From assembly GCA_036782715.1 (NCBI GenBank), contig DAIPYN010000002.1:66587-130586 (forward strand): DNA of 64,000 bases, read 5' to 3'. The notes beneath the pieces were generated by a model. That model had not been told where the DNA came from, searched no databases, and saw nothing but the letters and a program-made list of their open reading frames with translations. Below, piece after piece: positions 33,482-42,052 of the stretch. Source of the DNA: UBA3478 sp036782715. GTDB lineage: Bacteria > Bacteroidota > Bacteroidia > Flavobacteriales > Flavobacteriaceae. Every line of letters starts with the position of its first letter. Position 1 is the first letter of the stretch. The position numbers were made by a program, and so were the translations under genes.

Positions 33482-35053
33482 TTAAGCTTGAACTTTTCTC
33501 TTATTTAAGAGTCGTTCAATTAGATTCGTTGGCGACTCGACCTTCTCATTTTCAAAGATGAAGGTTATCGAGATGTCTCTTTCTGAGGCCTTTTCTTGAA
33601 ATTCATGAAGGATCTCGATAACGTCGTAATCAATGAACACCGTTGCTCTAAAATCGATTTCAAGCTTATTTCCATCAGGGATTTCTTGAAGAGATTTTAG
33701 TATAGCGGCCTTATTAAAAAAGGTCACCTCTTCGGCTAAAACAATACTACTTAAGCTCTCTTCTTTTTTCAAATGCATGAAGTGAGAGTTATTAAAGCTT
33801 TCGAGAAGAATAATTACCAAAGAAGTTGCAAGACCCAAAATGATACCTATCAAAAGGTCGGTAAATACAATACCTACAATAGTAACGATAAAAGGTACAA
33901 ACTGCTTTTTACCCAGACGATACATCGATTTGAATAGCGCAGGTTTAGCCAATTTATATCCTACCATTAACAGTATAGCAGCTAGAACTGATAAAGGAAT
34001 AAGATTAATCACATTGGGTAGAATGAATACGGCAATAAGCAATAGAAATCCGTGAATAATGGCTGATGCCTTAGTCTTATTTCTCGATTGGATATTGGCA
34101 GAGCTTCTTACAATTACTTGGGTAATTGGCAGACCTCCTATTGCCCCTGAGATGACATTACCCACACCTTGGGCAAATAATTCTCGATTCGTTGGAGTTA
34201 CCCTTTTATGTGGGTCTATTTTGTCTGTCGCCTCCACACAAAGTAGCGTTTCTAAACTAGCTACCACACAGATTGTAATAGCGACTATCCAAACCTCCGT
34301 ATTTTGAATTGCGGCAAAGTTTGGAAAGGTGAGTTGGTTGGCTAATCCCGCACTTAAATCAAAAATAGGCACGGCTACGAGATGCTCAGATGAAATTCCT
34401 AAAGTAGCATCTCCTGCAAAGGATATTGAGTAAATAATACCCAGTGCAACCGCTACGATGGGGCCTTGAACAATTCTGAAAATTGCTCCCTTGTGAATAA
34501 GTACTTTATCCCATAGAATTAAAAGAGCTAGAGAGATAACAGAAATGATGGTAGATCCTGTGCTAATTTGTTTCACCGTCATAAGAAGACGGCTAAAGGT
34601 GTTACCACCATCCGCTTCGATAAAACTAAGATCTCCCTCCCAGTCGGCATCATAGCCAAAAAAGTGAGGAATTTGCTTCAGAATAATGATGATTCCGATG
34701 GCCGAAAGCATTCCCTTTATAACAGATGCTGGGAAGAAATATCCAATAACACCAGCCTTCATTACTCCTAAAATAATTTGAAAGATTCCCGCTAAAATAA
34801 CGGCAACTAAAAAGGTTTCGAAACCTCCTAAACTGGTAATAGCCGTTAGTACGATTGCTGCTAAACCCGCAGCTGGGCCACTTACCCCTATTTGCGAACC
34901 GCTCAAGGAACCTACAATAATACCCCCTACGATTCCTGCAATAAGCCCAGATATTAGGGGGGCTCCTGAGGCTAACGCAATCCCTAAACAAAGAGGTAAG
35001 GCAACAAAGAAAACAACAATACTAGCTGGAAAATCAGATTTTAAATTATTCAT
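33482..35053 (-). CDS. SulP-family anion transporter with STAS domain
   Basis: The 523-residue membrane protein has 10-14 hydrophobic segments with the SulP signatures (LPLCLGIALASGAPLISGLIAGIVGGIIVGSLSGSQIGVSGPAAGL; QGVGNVISGAIGGLPITQVIVRSSANIQSRNKTKASAIIHG) and a C-terminal STAS domain (from about residue 425, IDFRATVFIDYDVIEILHEF). SulP members carry sulfate, bicarbonate or other anions. Adjacency to a carbonic anhydrase favours bicarbonate, but this is inference. The open frame reaches a TTG at 35080; the ATG at 35053 (MNNLKSDFPAS) is the better start. Confidence 0.9.
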   Translation of the reverse strand: MNNLKSDFPASIVVFFVALPLCLGIALASGAPLISGLIAGIVGGIIVGSLSGSQIGVSGPAAGLAAIVLTAITSLGGFETFLVAVILAGIFQIILGVMKAGVIGYFFPASVIKGMLSAIGIIIILKQIPHFFGYDADWEGDLSFIEADGGNTFSRLLMTVKQISTGSTIISVISLALLILWDKVLIHKGAIFRIVQGPIVAVALGIIYSISFAGDATLGISSEHLVAVPIFDLSAGLANQLTFPNFAAIQNTEVWIVAITICVVASLETLLCVEATDKIDPHKRVTPTNRELFAQGVGNVISGAIGGLPITQVIVRSSANIQSRNKTKASAIIHGFLLLIAVFILPNVINLIPLSVLAAILLMVGYKLAKPALFKSMYRLGKKQFVPFIVTIVGIVFTDLLIGIILGLATSLVIILLESFNNSHFMHLKKEESLSSIVLAEEVTFFNKAAILKSLQEIPDGNKLEIDFRATVFIDYDVIEILHEFQEKASERDISITFIFENEKVESPTNLIERLLNKRKVQA

Positions 35054-35120
35054 AGGTTGGTATTTTCCATAAAATAACAAATAATAATTAGCCTCGCCTA
35101 AGCTCTGTCAGAGGTTTTAT

Positions 35121-35128
35121 TAAATTTG
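35121..35128 (+). promoter_or_regulatory. -7 box TAAATTTG for pheS
   Basis: A perfect TAnnTTTG match lies 17 nt before the pheS ATG. No TTG is visible at the -33 distance. Confidence 0.6.
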
Positions 35129-35145
35129 TCGGATATTTCGGAATC

Positions 35146-36165
35146 ATGATCGAGGAAATTAAAGGCCATATAGAGAAAGTCAAACAATTTGAAGCTTCAT
35201 CTACTGAAGCGCTAGAATCGTTTCGCTTAGAATACCTAGGAAAGAAAGGATTGCTAAACACCTTTTTCGCAGCCTTCAAATCGGTCGCTCCTGAAGACAA
35301 AAAAGCCTTCGGACAAATAGTCAATGAACTCAAGACAAAAGTTCAAGAAAAACTCGACGAGCAAAAGGCAGTACTGAAATCTAACGAGCGAAAATCAGCA
35401 CCAAAACAAGATCTTACCAGGCCAGGTTTTCCAATCGAAATGGGGTCTAGACATCCTATTTCTATTGTTCGAAACCGTATCATCGATATTTTTTCGACCA
35501 TTGGATTTACCGTTTCTGAAGGACCAGAAATTGAAGATGACTGGCACAATTTTACTGCGCTCAATTTGCCTGATCACCATCCGGCAAGAGATATGCAAGA
35601 CACCTTCTTTATTCAGACCAATCCTGACATCCTTTTAAGAACACACACCTCATCGGTTCAGGTACGTTTCATGGAAGAAAACCAACCTCCTATTCGAACT
35701 ATCTCGCCGGGTAGAGTGTATAGAAACGAAGCTATTTCGGCTAGATCGCATTGTTTCTTTCATCAAATCGAAGGTCTATATATCGATAAAAATGTATCAT
35801 TCGCTGACCTAAAACAAACCCTTCAATACTTTACTACGGAGCTTTTTGGTAAATCAGAGATTCGTCTTCGACCTTCTTATTTCCCATTTACTGAACCCAG
35901 TGCAGAGGTAGATGTATACTGGGGTCTTGAAACCGAAACCGATTACCGTATGACTAAGGGCACTGGATGGTTAGAAATCATGGGCTGCGGAATGGTTGAC
36001 CCTAATGTGCTGAAAAACTGTGGAATCGACCCTGAGGAATACTCAGGATATGCATTCGGAATGGGTATCGACCGAATCGCCCTGTTATTGCATCAAATCC
36101 CTGATATCAGACTGCTCAGCGAGAATGACCTTCGTTTTTTAGAGCAATTTAAAGGACTCCACTAA
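35146..36165 (+). CDS. pheS: Phenylalanyl-tRNA synthetase alpha subunit
   Basis: PheS forms an (alpha-beta)2 enzyme with PheT, charging tRNA-Phe. The 339-residue protein has the N-terminal coiled coil (residues 1-85) and class II motifs: GSRHPISIVRNRIIDIFSTIGF, motif 2 region RTISPGRVYRNEAISARSHCFFHQIEGLYIDKNVSF and motif 3 GMGIDRIALLLHQIPDIRLLSENDLRFL. Length is typical. pheT is not adjacent, which is common in this phylum. It is monocistronic and converges on the CYTH gene, leaving 3 nt between. Confidence 0.97.
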   Translation: MIEEIKGHIEKVKQFEASSTEALESFRLEYLGKKGLLNTFFAAFKSVAPEDKKAFGQIVNELKTKVQEKLDEQKAVLKSNERKSAPKQDLTRPGFPIEMGSRHPISIVRNRIIDIFSTIGFTVSEGPEIEDDWHNFTALNLPDHHPARDMQDTFFIQTNPDILLRTHTSSVQVRFMEENQPPIRTISPGRVYRNEAISARSHCFFHQIEGLYIDKNVSFADLKQTLQYFTTELFGKSEIRLRPSYFPFTEPSAEVDVYWGLETETDYRMTKGTGWLEIMGCGMVDPNVLKNCGIDPEEYSGYAFGMGIDRIALLLHQIPDIRLLSENDLRFLEQFKGLH

Positions 36166-36168
36166 AAA

Positions 36169-36642
36169 TTACCAACGGGTAAAGGGATGATCTACTAGAT
36201 ACGAATTGTAGTACCGGTAGTCCTCGGTAACCTCTTTCCCTAGTTCAGCAGAGGGAACGAAACTTTCAGACGCCTCAACAGAATCAAACTCAATCTCAGC
36301 GAGCCAGAGCCCCTCATTGGCAGCATGAAATTCGTCAAGTTCTATCAGATAGTCTCGTTTTATCAGATGTCTCGTTTTCTTAATCTGATTAGAACAAAGG
36401 TCGAGTAGCTTTTCTGCATCAGATAGCTCAACCGGTGTTTCGAACTCTAATCTCGAACTACCCTTAACCTTTTCCTTGATCGTTAAATAAGCGTTCTGAT
36501 CAGAAATACGAACGCGTAAGATAACATGTTCTCCTTCGGCCAAATAACCTTGCTTCAGCTCTTTCTTATGAGTAGCCTCTGCTTTTAAAGCTAAGGCTTG
36601 TTCAGAGGTTAGCAGAAATTTTCGTTCGATCTCAGGCTTCAT
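36169..36642 (-). CDS. CYTH domain-containing protein
   Basis: This 157-residue protein has the CYTH signature EIERKFLL (ExExK) at its N terminus, the tunnel-lining basic/acidic strands (VILRVRISDQNAYLTIKEKVKGSSRLEFETPV, TRHLIKRDYLIELDEFHAANEGLWLAEIEFDS) and a C-terminal aromatic stretch. CYTH enzymes bind triphosphates through a metal-containing tunnel; bacterial short forms are often inorganic triphosphatases or of unknown substrate. Pyruvate kinase lies 9 nt upstream on the same strand, so it is probably the last gene of that operon. Confidence 0.9.
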   Translation of the reverse strand: MKPEIERKFLLTSEQALALKAEATHKKELKQGYLAEGEHVILRVRISDQNAYLTIKEKVKGSSRLEFETPVELSDAEKLLDLCSNQIKKTRHLIKRDYLIELDEFHAANEGLWLAEIEFDSVEASESFVPSAELGKEVTEDYRYYNSYLVDHPFTRW

Positions 36643-36651
36643 CTCCGAAGC

Positions 36652-38088
36652 TTAATCTACTTCAGTAACTCGAAGACTATTTACCATTCCTTTTTTCTCT
36701 ATAGGCATAGAGGTCAGGGTTATCGCCATATCTCCTTTTGCGAGATACTTGTTTTCTTTTGCGATACCAATGATGTCTTCCACTGTTTCATCGGTAGACC
36801 CGTATTTGTCGTAATAGTGTGCATAAACACCCCAAAGAAGATTTAGGCGTCCTAATATTCTACGGTTATCTGTGAAAGCCAAAATAAATGATTTTGGTCT
36901 CCAAGAAGACACCTGAAACGCTGTATAACCAGAATTCGTAAGGGTCATAATCGTTTTCGCTTCTACCTCATTGGCAAGTAGCGCGGCGTGATGACATACG
37001 GCTTTTGAAACGAAGCGATTGGTACGAATAAGTGAAGGCTTGGCTTGAGAACAGAAAGTATCTACGTTTTCAACCGCACGAATAATGGATGCCATTTTTG
37101 CAACTACTTCAACAGGATATTGTCCTACAGAAGTTTCTCCTGAAAGCATAACCGCATCGGCTCCATCCATAACAGAATTTCCAACATCGTTTACTTCAGC
37201 ACGCGTAGGTGTTAAACTGTCCATCATAGTCTCCATCATCTGCGTAGCGATAACTACCGGGATACGCGCTTCTTTTGACTTTTGAACGAGTTGCTTCTGA
37301 AGTAAAGGAACTTCTTCAGCAGGCACTTCAACCCCTAAATCACCACGTGCAACCATAATACCATCACTAAGAGCAACGATCTCATCGATGTTGGTAATTG
37401 CTTCTGGTTTTTCGATTTTAGAGATGATCGGAATCTTGTAATCAGAATGCTTTGCAATCAGTTCTTGAAGATCTTTGATGTCTTGTGCGTGACGAACAAA
37501 AGAAAGCGCAAGCCAATCAACCTGAAGTGAAATTGCGAAGATCGCATCCTCTATATCCTTCGTAGTAAGTGCAGGAAGCGAAATATTGGTATTAGGAAGA
37601 TTAACTCCCTTCTTAGATTTCAACGGCCCTCCTTGTTCAACCTCGGCAACAACAGTGTCTGTACCATTGGTCTCAGCCACTCTAAAAATTAACTTTCCAT
37701 CATCAAGGAGAATTCGCTCTCCAGGCTTTACATCCCTTGGAAATTCGGGATAGGTCATGTAAACCGCCTCCTTGTTTCCTAAGAACTTCTCTCCTGTTTT
37801 AAATGCAATTCGATCACCGGGGGCAACCTCGATACCATCCTCCATAACTCCAACACGAAGTTTTGGACCCTGAAGATCTGCAAGAATTCCTGTGTTGCGA
37901 CCGAGCTCTTCATTAAGCTCTCGTATCATTTCTACTCGCTCTTTTACAGCGTCATAATCGGCATGAGAAAAGTTGATACGAAATACATCAGCACCGGCTA
38001 ACATCATCTTTCTTAAAACCTCCTTCGAGGCGGTCGCTGGGCCTAGAGTAGCTAATATTTTGGTTTTCTTGCGTTCTTGCATATTCAT
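36652..38088 (-). CDS. pyk: Pyruvate kinase
   Basis: The 478-residue glycolytic enzyme transfers phosphate from PEP to ADP. The TIM barrel and active-site motifs are present: KILATLGPATASKEVLRKMMLAGADVFRINFSHADY, IISKIEKPEAI (catalytic Lys), GIMVARGDLGVEVP and TQMMETMMDSLTPTRAEVNDVGNSVMDGADAVMLSGETSVGQYP. The C-terminal domain is shorter than in allosteric forms but complete. The start shares one base with the IPExxxVDY gene stop (TAATG), so pyk is translationally coupled to it. Confidence 0.97.
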   Translation of the reverse strand: MNMQERKKTKILATLGPATASKEVLRKMMLAGADVFRINFSHADYDAVKERVEMIRELNEELGRNTGILADLQGPKLRVGVMEDGIEVAPGDRIAFKTGEKFLGNKEAVYMTYPEFPRDVKPGERILLDDGKLIFRVAETNGTDTVVAEVEQGGPLKSKKGVNLPNTNISLPALTTKDIEDAIFAISLQVDWLALSFVRHAQDIKDLQELIAKHSDYKIPIISKIEKPEAITNIDEIVALSDGIMVARGDLGVEVPAEEVPLLQKQLVQKSKEARIPVVIATQMMETMMDSLTPTRAEVNDVGNSVMDGADAVMLSGETSVGQYPVEVVAKMASIIRAVENVDTFCSQAKPSLIRTNRFVSKAVCHHAALLANEVEAKTIMTLTNSGYTAFQVSSWRPKSFILAFTDNRRILGRLNLLWGVYAHYYDKYGSTDETVEDIIGIAKENKYLAKGDMAITLTSMPIEKKGMVNSLRVTEVD

Positions 38089-38546
38089 TAGAAAATTAAG
38101 TTCGTCCTTGATTTGATTTGCTGCGAATTTAAAGCATACGCCATTACTATCTCAGGCAAACCCTTAAGTTTATTCAATATTTCGGTTAAATCTTTATCAG
38201 ATACCCCTTCAATCTTCAAAAGATAGTTCGCTTTTTTAAATTCAGGTAATACGTAGTACACCTGCTTAAATCCGCCTGAAAATAAATCGATCTCTTGATC
38301 TGCCGTGTCTCTTTCTATTTTATTAGGCAAAAGCACGAATCGAGTAAACTCCAATTCATTTTCAAATACATACCATGGCGCAAAGATATGATTCGCAAAT
38401 TCTAGGTCTTCGGCCTCTCTTTGAAGTCTAAGACTCAGACTATTATTGAGCCAATATACCAAGCGATAATCTTCTTCATCACTGTGCACCGCAATAATCG
38501 TAAGTGGCTCGTCATCGAGATCGAAGCTAAGTACGTGTTTGGCCAT
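38088..38546 (-). CDS. IPExxxVDY family protein
   Basis: This 152-residue soluble protein matches, by position between rnc and pyk and by sequence pattern (FDLDDEPLTIIAVHSDEEDYRLVYWLNNSLSLRL, FVLLPNKIE, YVLPEFKKANYLLKIEGV), the small Bacteroidota-specific IPExxxVDY family. The eponymous C-terminal motif is degenerate here: it reads LPEIVMAYALN. No function is known. The gene shares one base with each neighbour through TAATG junctions. Conserved linkage suggests a role connected with RNA or acyl metabolism, but this is a guess. Confidence 0.75.
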   Translation of the reverse strand: MAKHVLSFDLDDEPLTIIAVHSDEEDYRLVYWLNNSLSLRLQREAEDLEFANHIFAPWYVFENELEFTRFVLLPNKIERDTADQEIDLFSGGFKQVYYVLPEFKKANYLLKIEGVSDKDLTEILNKLKGLPEIVMAYALNSQQIKSRTNLIF

Positions 38547-39283
38547 TACTTCTTATTAATAGTATCCTGAAGTGCGAAAAAGGCTCTTTTGGCTGCCTTC
38601 TCTTCTGCGCGCTTTTTCGCCGTTTCTCTTGCTCGAGCAATTACTTTTCCATCAACAATAAATCGCACGCCAAAGTGAGTTTTCTCTTCTCCTCCTGTGT
38701 CATCAAAAACTTCAAAGCTAAACGAGTGTTTGTGCTTTTGACACCACTCAATCATCAAGCTCTTATAAGACATTACTTTGCCTTCGAGACGCTCAATGTC
38801 AACATGGGGGGTGATTACACGTTTTTCTAGAAAACGTTCGCAATAATCATGGCCTCTATCCAAATAAATGGCACCGACCAAGGCCTCGAATAAATTACCG
38901 TAAAGGTTGTCTCCGAACTGCTCCTTGACAATTTTACTTTTTAAAAAACGGTCTAGCGATAGCTCTTTACCTAATTCATTAAGGTGAACACGACTTACGA
39001 TTTTAGAGCGCATTTTAGTCAAATACCCCTCATCGCCTGTGGGCACTTCCTTAAACAGGTGTTTAGATATGATCACCCCGATCATGGCGTCACCTAGAAA
39101 TTCTAAACGTTCATAATTAACGGGAGCCCCCTTCTCGTCTTTAAGATTCATCGAACGATGAACAAAAGCTCTTTGATAATAAGTAAGGTCGCTTGGGGAG
39201 AACCCAAGAATTTCCTTAAGCTCGACTAGAAAAGCCTTATCCTCTGCGGATAAAGCCTTTCTGGGTCTTCGCTTAAATATCAT
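38546..39283 (-). CDS. rnc: Ribonuclease III
   Basis: RNase III cuts double-stranded RNA in rRNA and mRNA processing. The 245-residue protein has the catalytic signature NYERLEFLGDAMIGVIISKHLF (residues about 60-80), the second acidic cluster EALVGAIYLDRG, and a C-terminal double-stranded RNA-binding domain (KSLMIEWCQKHKHSFSFEVFDDTGGEEKTHFGVRFIVDGKVIARARETAKKRAEEKAAKRAF). The rnc-fabF-acpP order is conserved in Bacteroidota. It starts 3 nt after the fabF stop. Confidence 0.96.
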   Translation of the reverse strand: MIFKRRPRKALSAEDKAFLVELKEILGFSPSDLTYYQRAFVHRSMNLKDEKGAPVNYERLEFLGDAMIGVIISKHLFKEVPTGDEGYLTKMRSKIVSRVHLNELGKELSLDRFLKSKIVKEQFGDNLYGNLFEALVGAIYLDRGHDYCERFLEKRVITPHVDIERLEGKVMSYKSLMIEWCQKHKHSFSFEVFDDTGGEEKTHFGVRFIVDGKVIARARETAKKRAEEKAAKRAFFALQDTINKK

Positions 39284-39286
39284 TTC

Positions 39287-40540
39287 TTAGGCGTTGTATT
39301 TTTTCAGTACCACACAAGCGTTGTGACCGCCAAAACCGAACGTATTACTCATTGCGATAGTTACATCACGCTTTTGGGCTTGGTTCAGAGTTAAATTCAG
39401 ACGACTATCAATTCGCTCATCTACTACGCTGTGGTTAATGGTAGGAGGTACAATTCCATTCACAATCGAAAGTGTCGAAGCAATTGCCTCGATAGCTCCA
39501 GCCGCTCCAAGAAGGTGGCCAGTCATCGATTTAGTGGAGTTAATATTGATATTCGGTGCATGATCTCCAAATACGGTAGAGATTGCTTTTAATTCAGCAA
39601 CGTCACCAAGAGGAGTTGAAGTTCCGTGCGTATTAATGGCATCAACGTCTTCGGGTCTGATTCCAGAATCTTTCAGACAATTCTCCATCACACGAATGAC
39701 TCCTAAGCCGTCAGGATGCGGGGCAGTTAGGTGGTAGGCATCACTTGACAATCCACCTCCGATCACCTCAGCATAAATTTTAGCGCCACGAGCAAGCGCA
39801 TGATCTAAATCTTCCAAAATCAATGCTCCGGCACCTTCGCCCAATACAAACCCATCTCGTGTCGCATCAAATGGTCTCGAAGCCGTCTCTGGACTATCAT
39901 TATTCGTCGAAAGAGCGTGCATCGCATTGAACCCAGCTACCCCTGAAAGGTTAACGGCTGCTTCTGAACCTCCACTTACCACTACATCACAGTAACCCAT
40001 TCGAATAGTATTCAGCCCGTCAATTAGAGCGTTAGCCGAGGAAGCACAAGCCGAAACTGTCGTATAATTCGGACCCATAAAACCGTGTTTAATCGAAATA
40101 TGCCCAGGAGCAATATCTGCGATCATTTTAGGAATAAAGAATGGGTTGAATTTTGGAGTTCCATCTCCACTAGCATGATCGAGAATCTGATTCTGGAAAG
40201 TTTCTAACCCTCCAATACCAGCACCCCAGATCACACCTACTCGGTATTTGTCTAGTTTTTCTATCTGCAAGTCTGCATCTGAAATCGCCTCATCAGCAGC
40301 AATCATGGCATACTGTGTAAAAGGATCGAGTTTGCGAGCCTCCTTACGATCAAAGTGCTCTTGCACATCGTAGTTCTTAATCTCGCAGGCAAAACGAGTT
40401 TTAAACTTTTCAGCGTCAAAACGGGTGATGGGTGCTGCCCCGCTTTTTCCTGAAATTAGGCCCTGCCAATACGATTCAAGATTATTTCCAATAGGAGTTA
40501 AAGCTCCCATTCCTGTAATCACTACGCGTTTAAGTTTCAT
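39287..40540 (-). CDS. fabF: 3-oxoacyl-[acyl-carrier-protein] synthase II
   Basis: The 417-residue condensing enzyme elongates acyl-ACP with malonyl-ACP in fatty-acid synthesis. The thiolase-fold motifs are VVITGMGALTPIGN, the nucleophile region TTVSACASSANALIDGL, NTHGTSTPLGD (His), SMTGHLLGAAGAIEA (Lys/His) and NTFGFGGHNACVV. Length is typical of FabF. It is separated from acpP by 88 nt containing a strong terminator hairpin, so its expression is probably lower than that of acpP. Confidence 0.97.
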   Translation of the reverse strand: MKLKRVVITGMGALTPIGNNLESYWQGLISGKSGAAPITRFDAEKFKTRFACEIKNYDVQEHFDRKEARKLDPFTQYAMIAADEAISDADLQIEKLDKYRVGVIWGAGIGGLETFQNQILDHASGDGTPKFNPFFIPKMIADIAPGHISIKHGFMGPNYTTVSACASSANALIDGLNTIRMGYCDVVVSGGSEAAVNLSGVAGFNAMHALSTNNDSPETASRPFDATRDGFVLGEGAGALILEDLDHALARGAKIYAEVIGGGLSSDAYHLTAPHPDGLGVIRVMENCLKDSGIRPEDVDAINTHGTSTPLGDVAELKAISTVFGDHAPNININSTKSMTGHLLGAAGAIEAIASTLSIVNGIVPPTINHSVVDERIDSRLNLTLNQAQKRDVTIAMSNTFGFGGHNACVVLKKYNA

Positions 40541-40570
40541 ATCGATAAATCTTTAACAAATTGAAGATAT

Positions 40571-40604
40571 AAAAAATCCATGTGTACCAAAGGCACACAT
40601 GGAT
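40571..40604 (-). terminator. Terminator between acpP and fabF
   Basis: A perfect 10-bp stem (ATCCATGTGT / ACACATGGAT, 40576-40585 with 40595-40604) has a 9-nt loop and is followed on the minus strand by six T residues. It lies 24 nt after the acpP stop and 31 nt before the fabF ATG, so it should reduce read-through from acpP into fabF. Confidence 0.8.
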
Positions 40605-40628
40605 AGTAATTGGTAAGCTACAAGTGTC

Positions 40629-40862
40629 TTACTTTGATCCCTCGATGTAAGAGATTGCTTGACCTACAGTAGCAATGTTTTCAGCTTGGTCGTCTGGAAT
40701 TTGAATATCAAATTCTTTTTCAAACTCCATGATTAACTCTACAGTATCTAAAGAGTCTGCACCTAAATCGTTAGTGAAACTCGCTTCAGTTACTACTTCG
40801 TTTTCATCAACTCCTAGTTTGTCAACGATAATCGCCTTAACTCTTGATGCAATGTCTGACAT
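40629..40862 (-). CDS. acpP: Acyl carrier protein
   Basis: The 77-residue acidic helical protein carries the 4'-phosphopantetheine attachment site in GADSLDTVELIMEFEKEFDIQIPDD (Ser at about residue 37), the canonical DSL motif. It shuttles acyl intermediates for fatty acid synthesis. Length is standard. A perfect -7 box lies 28 nt upstream of the ATG, and the gene is divergent from purN with a 119-nt gap. Confidence 0.98.
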   Translation of the reverse strand: MSDIASRVKAIIVDKLGVDENEVVTEASFTNDLGADSLDTVELIMEFEKEFDIQIPDDQAENIATVGQAISYIEGSK

Positions 40863-40890
40863 ATCTTTGTTTTTAAAAATTATATCGGGA

Positions 40891-40898
40891 CAAATGTA
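40891..40898 (-). promoter_or_regulatory. -7 box TACATTTG for acpP
   Basis: A perfect TAnnTTTG match lies 28 nt upstream of the acpP ATG. The stretch upstream is very AT-rich with no clear TTG, which may reflect a strong but non-canonical -33 region. Confidence 0.65.
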
Positions 40899-40981
40899 TA
40901 AAACTTTAATTGATTAAAAGTTACCCAACTAAAAAGTCCTTTTACCGTACCTTAGTGTCCTTAAACACGGCAGCTTCTACC

Positions 40982-41539
40982 ATGCACAAACTTGTTCTTT
41001 TCGCCTCAGGATCAGGCTCCAACGTTGAAAACATCGCGAATTATTTTGAAGACAATAACGAGATAAAAGTAGCCGCTGTATTTACCAATAAGACCGATGC
41101 AGGTGTTATCGATCGCTGTAAAAGGTTAGGCATCCCCTGTTATTCATTCACTAATGCGGCCTATTTAGACCCTTCTTTTATTGATATAATCAAGAGTTTT
41201 TCACCGAGTTTAATTGTACTAGCCGGTTTTCTGAAAAAAATTAGCCCTTCTTTTGTTGAGGCATTTGAAAATAAAATTGTGAATGTACACCCTGCCTTAC
41301 TCCCTAAGTTTGGGGGCAAGGGAATGTATGGTATGAATGTTCATAAAGCGGTCGTTTCAGCAGGCGAAATTGAAACAGGAATTACTATTCACTGGGTCGA
41401 TGAGATCTACGACAATGGCGCAACTATTGCACAATTCAGAGTAAGGTTAGACGGCACAGAAACTCCTGAAGAAGTAGCACAAAAGGTTCATGAACTCGAA
41501 TACCAGTACTTTCCTAAAACGATAGAGAGCCTCCTTTAG
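40982..41539 (+). CDS. purN: Phosphoribosylglycinamide formyltransferase
   Basis: PurN transfers a formyl group from 10-formyl-THF to GAR in purine synthesis. The 185-residue protein has LVLFASGSGSNVENI (phosphate loop), VLAGFLKKIS, the folate/catalytic HPALLPKFGGKGMYG region and DNGATIAQ (catalytic Asp). The longer open frame begins upstream with implausible sequence; the ATG at 40982 gives the family start. Bacteroidota often place it next to acpP in divergent orientation, as here. rnhA begins 2 nt after its stop. Confidence 0.95.
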   Translation: MHKLVLFASGSGSNVENIANYFEDNNEIKVAAVFTNKTDAGVIDRCKRLGIPCYSFTNAAYLDPSFIDIIKSFSPSLIVLAGFLKKISPSFVEAFENKIVNVHPALLPKFGGKGMYGMNVHKAVVSAGEIETGITIHWVDEIYDNGATIAQFRVRLDGTETPEEVAQKVHELEYQYFPKTIESLL

Positions 41540-41541
41540 GT

Positions 41542-42006
41542 ATGCAGAAAGAAATTCATCTATATACAGACGGAGCAGCTCGTGGAAATCCGGGGCCGGG
41601 CGGATACGGAATCGTTCTCGAATGGCCAGCAAAAAACTATAGAAAAGAATTTTCAGAAGGGTTCAAGCACACCACCAATAATCGTATGGAGCTCCTTGCC
41701 GTTATTGAAGGCTTAAAAAAGCTCAATGAGTCACCACTCAAGGTAAAAGTATATACCGACTCTAAATATGTGGCAGACGCGTTTGTAAAGAGTTGGGTGT
41801 TTGGTTGGGAGAGAAAAGGGTTTAAGAATCGAAAAAACACCGACCTATGGATCGCCCTGCTGAAAGAATATCGAAAACATGAAGTAAGTTTTCATTGGGT
41901 TAAGGGCCATAACAATCATCCGCAAAATGAGCGGTGCGATCGTTTGGCCGTCGAAGCCTCTCACTCAAATCAATTAAAGGTAGATATTGGCTATACCGAA
42001 AGTTAA
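41542..42006 (+). CDS. rnhA: Ribonuclease HI
   Basis: The 154-residue enzyme removes RNA from RNA-DNA hybrids. The four acidic catalytic residues are visible: Asp in LYTDGAARGNPGPGGYG, Glu in NNRMELLAVIEGL, Asp in VYTDSKYVADAF and Asp in HPQNERCDRLAVEA. The basic protrusion (VFGWERKGFKNRKNTDLW) is present. It is transcribed with purN, and a fresh promoter for the pfkB gene follows its stop. Confidence 0.96.
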   Translation: MQKEIHLYTDGAARGNPGPGGYGIVLEWPAKNYRKEFSEGFKHTTNNRMELLAVIEGLKKLNESPLKVKVYTDSKYVADAFVKSWVFGWERKGFKNRKNTDLWIALLKEYRKHEVSFHWVKGHNNHPQNERCDRLAVEASHSNQLKVDIGYTES

Positions 42007-42025
42007 TCCCTGAAATGAAAGCCCT

Positions 42026-42033
42026 TATATTTG
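42026..42033 (+). promoter_or_regulatory. -7 box TATATTTG for the pfkB-type kinase gene
   Basis: A perfect TAnnTTTG match lies 19 nt before the ATG at 42053. The sequence between, ending ACCAAACTTTAAATCATG, is repeated exactly at 3288-3305. Confidence 0.65.
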
Positions 42034-42052
42034 CAATACCAAACTTTAAATC

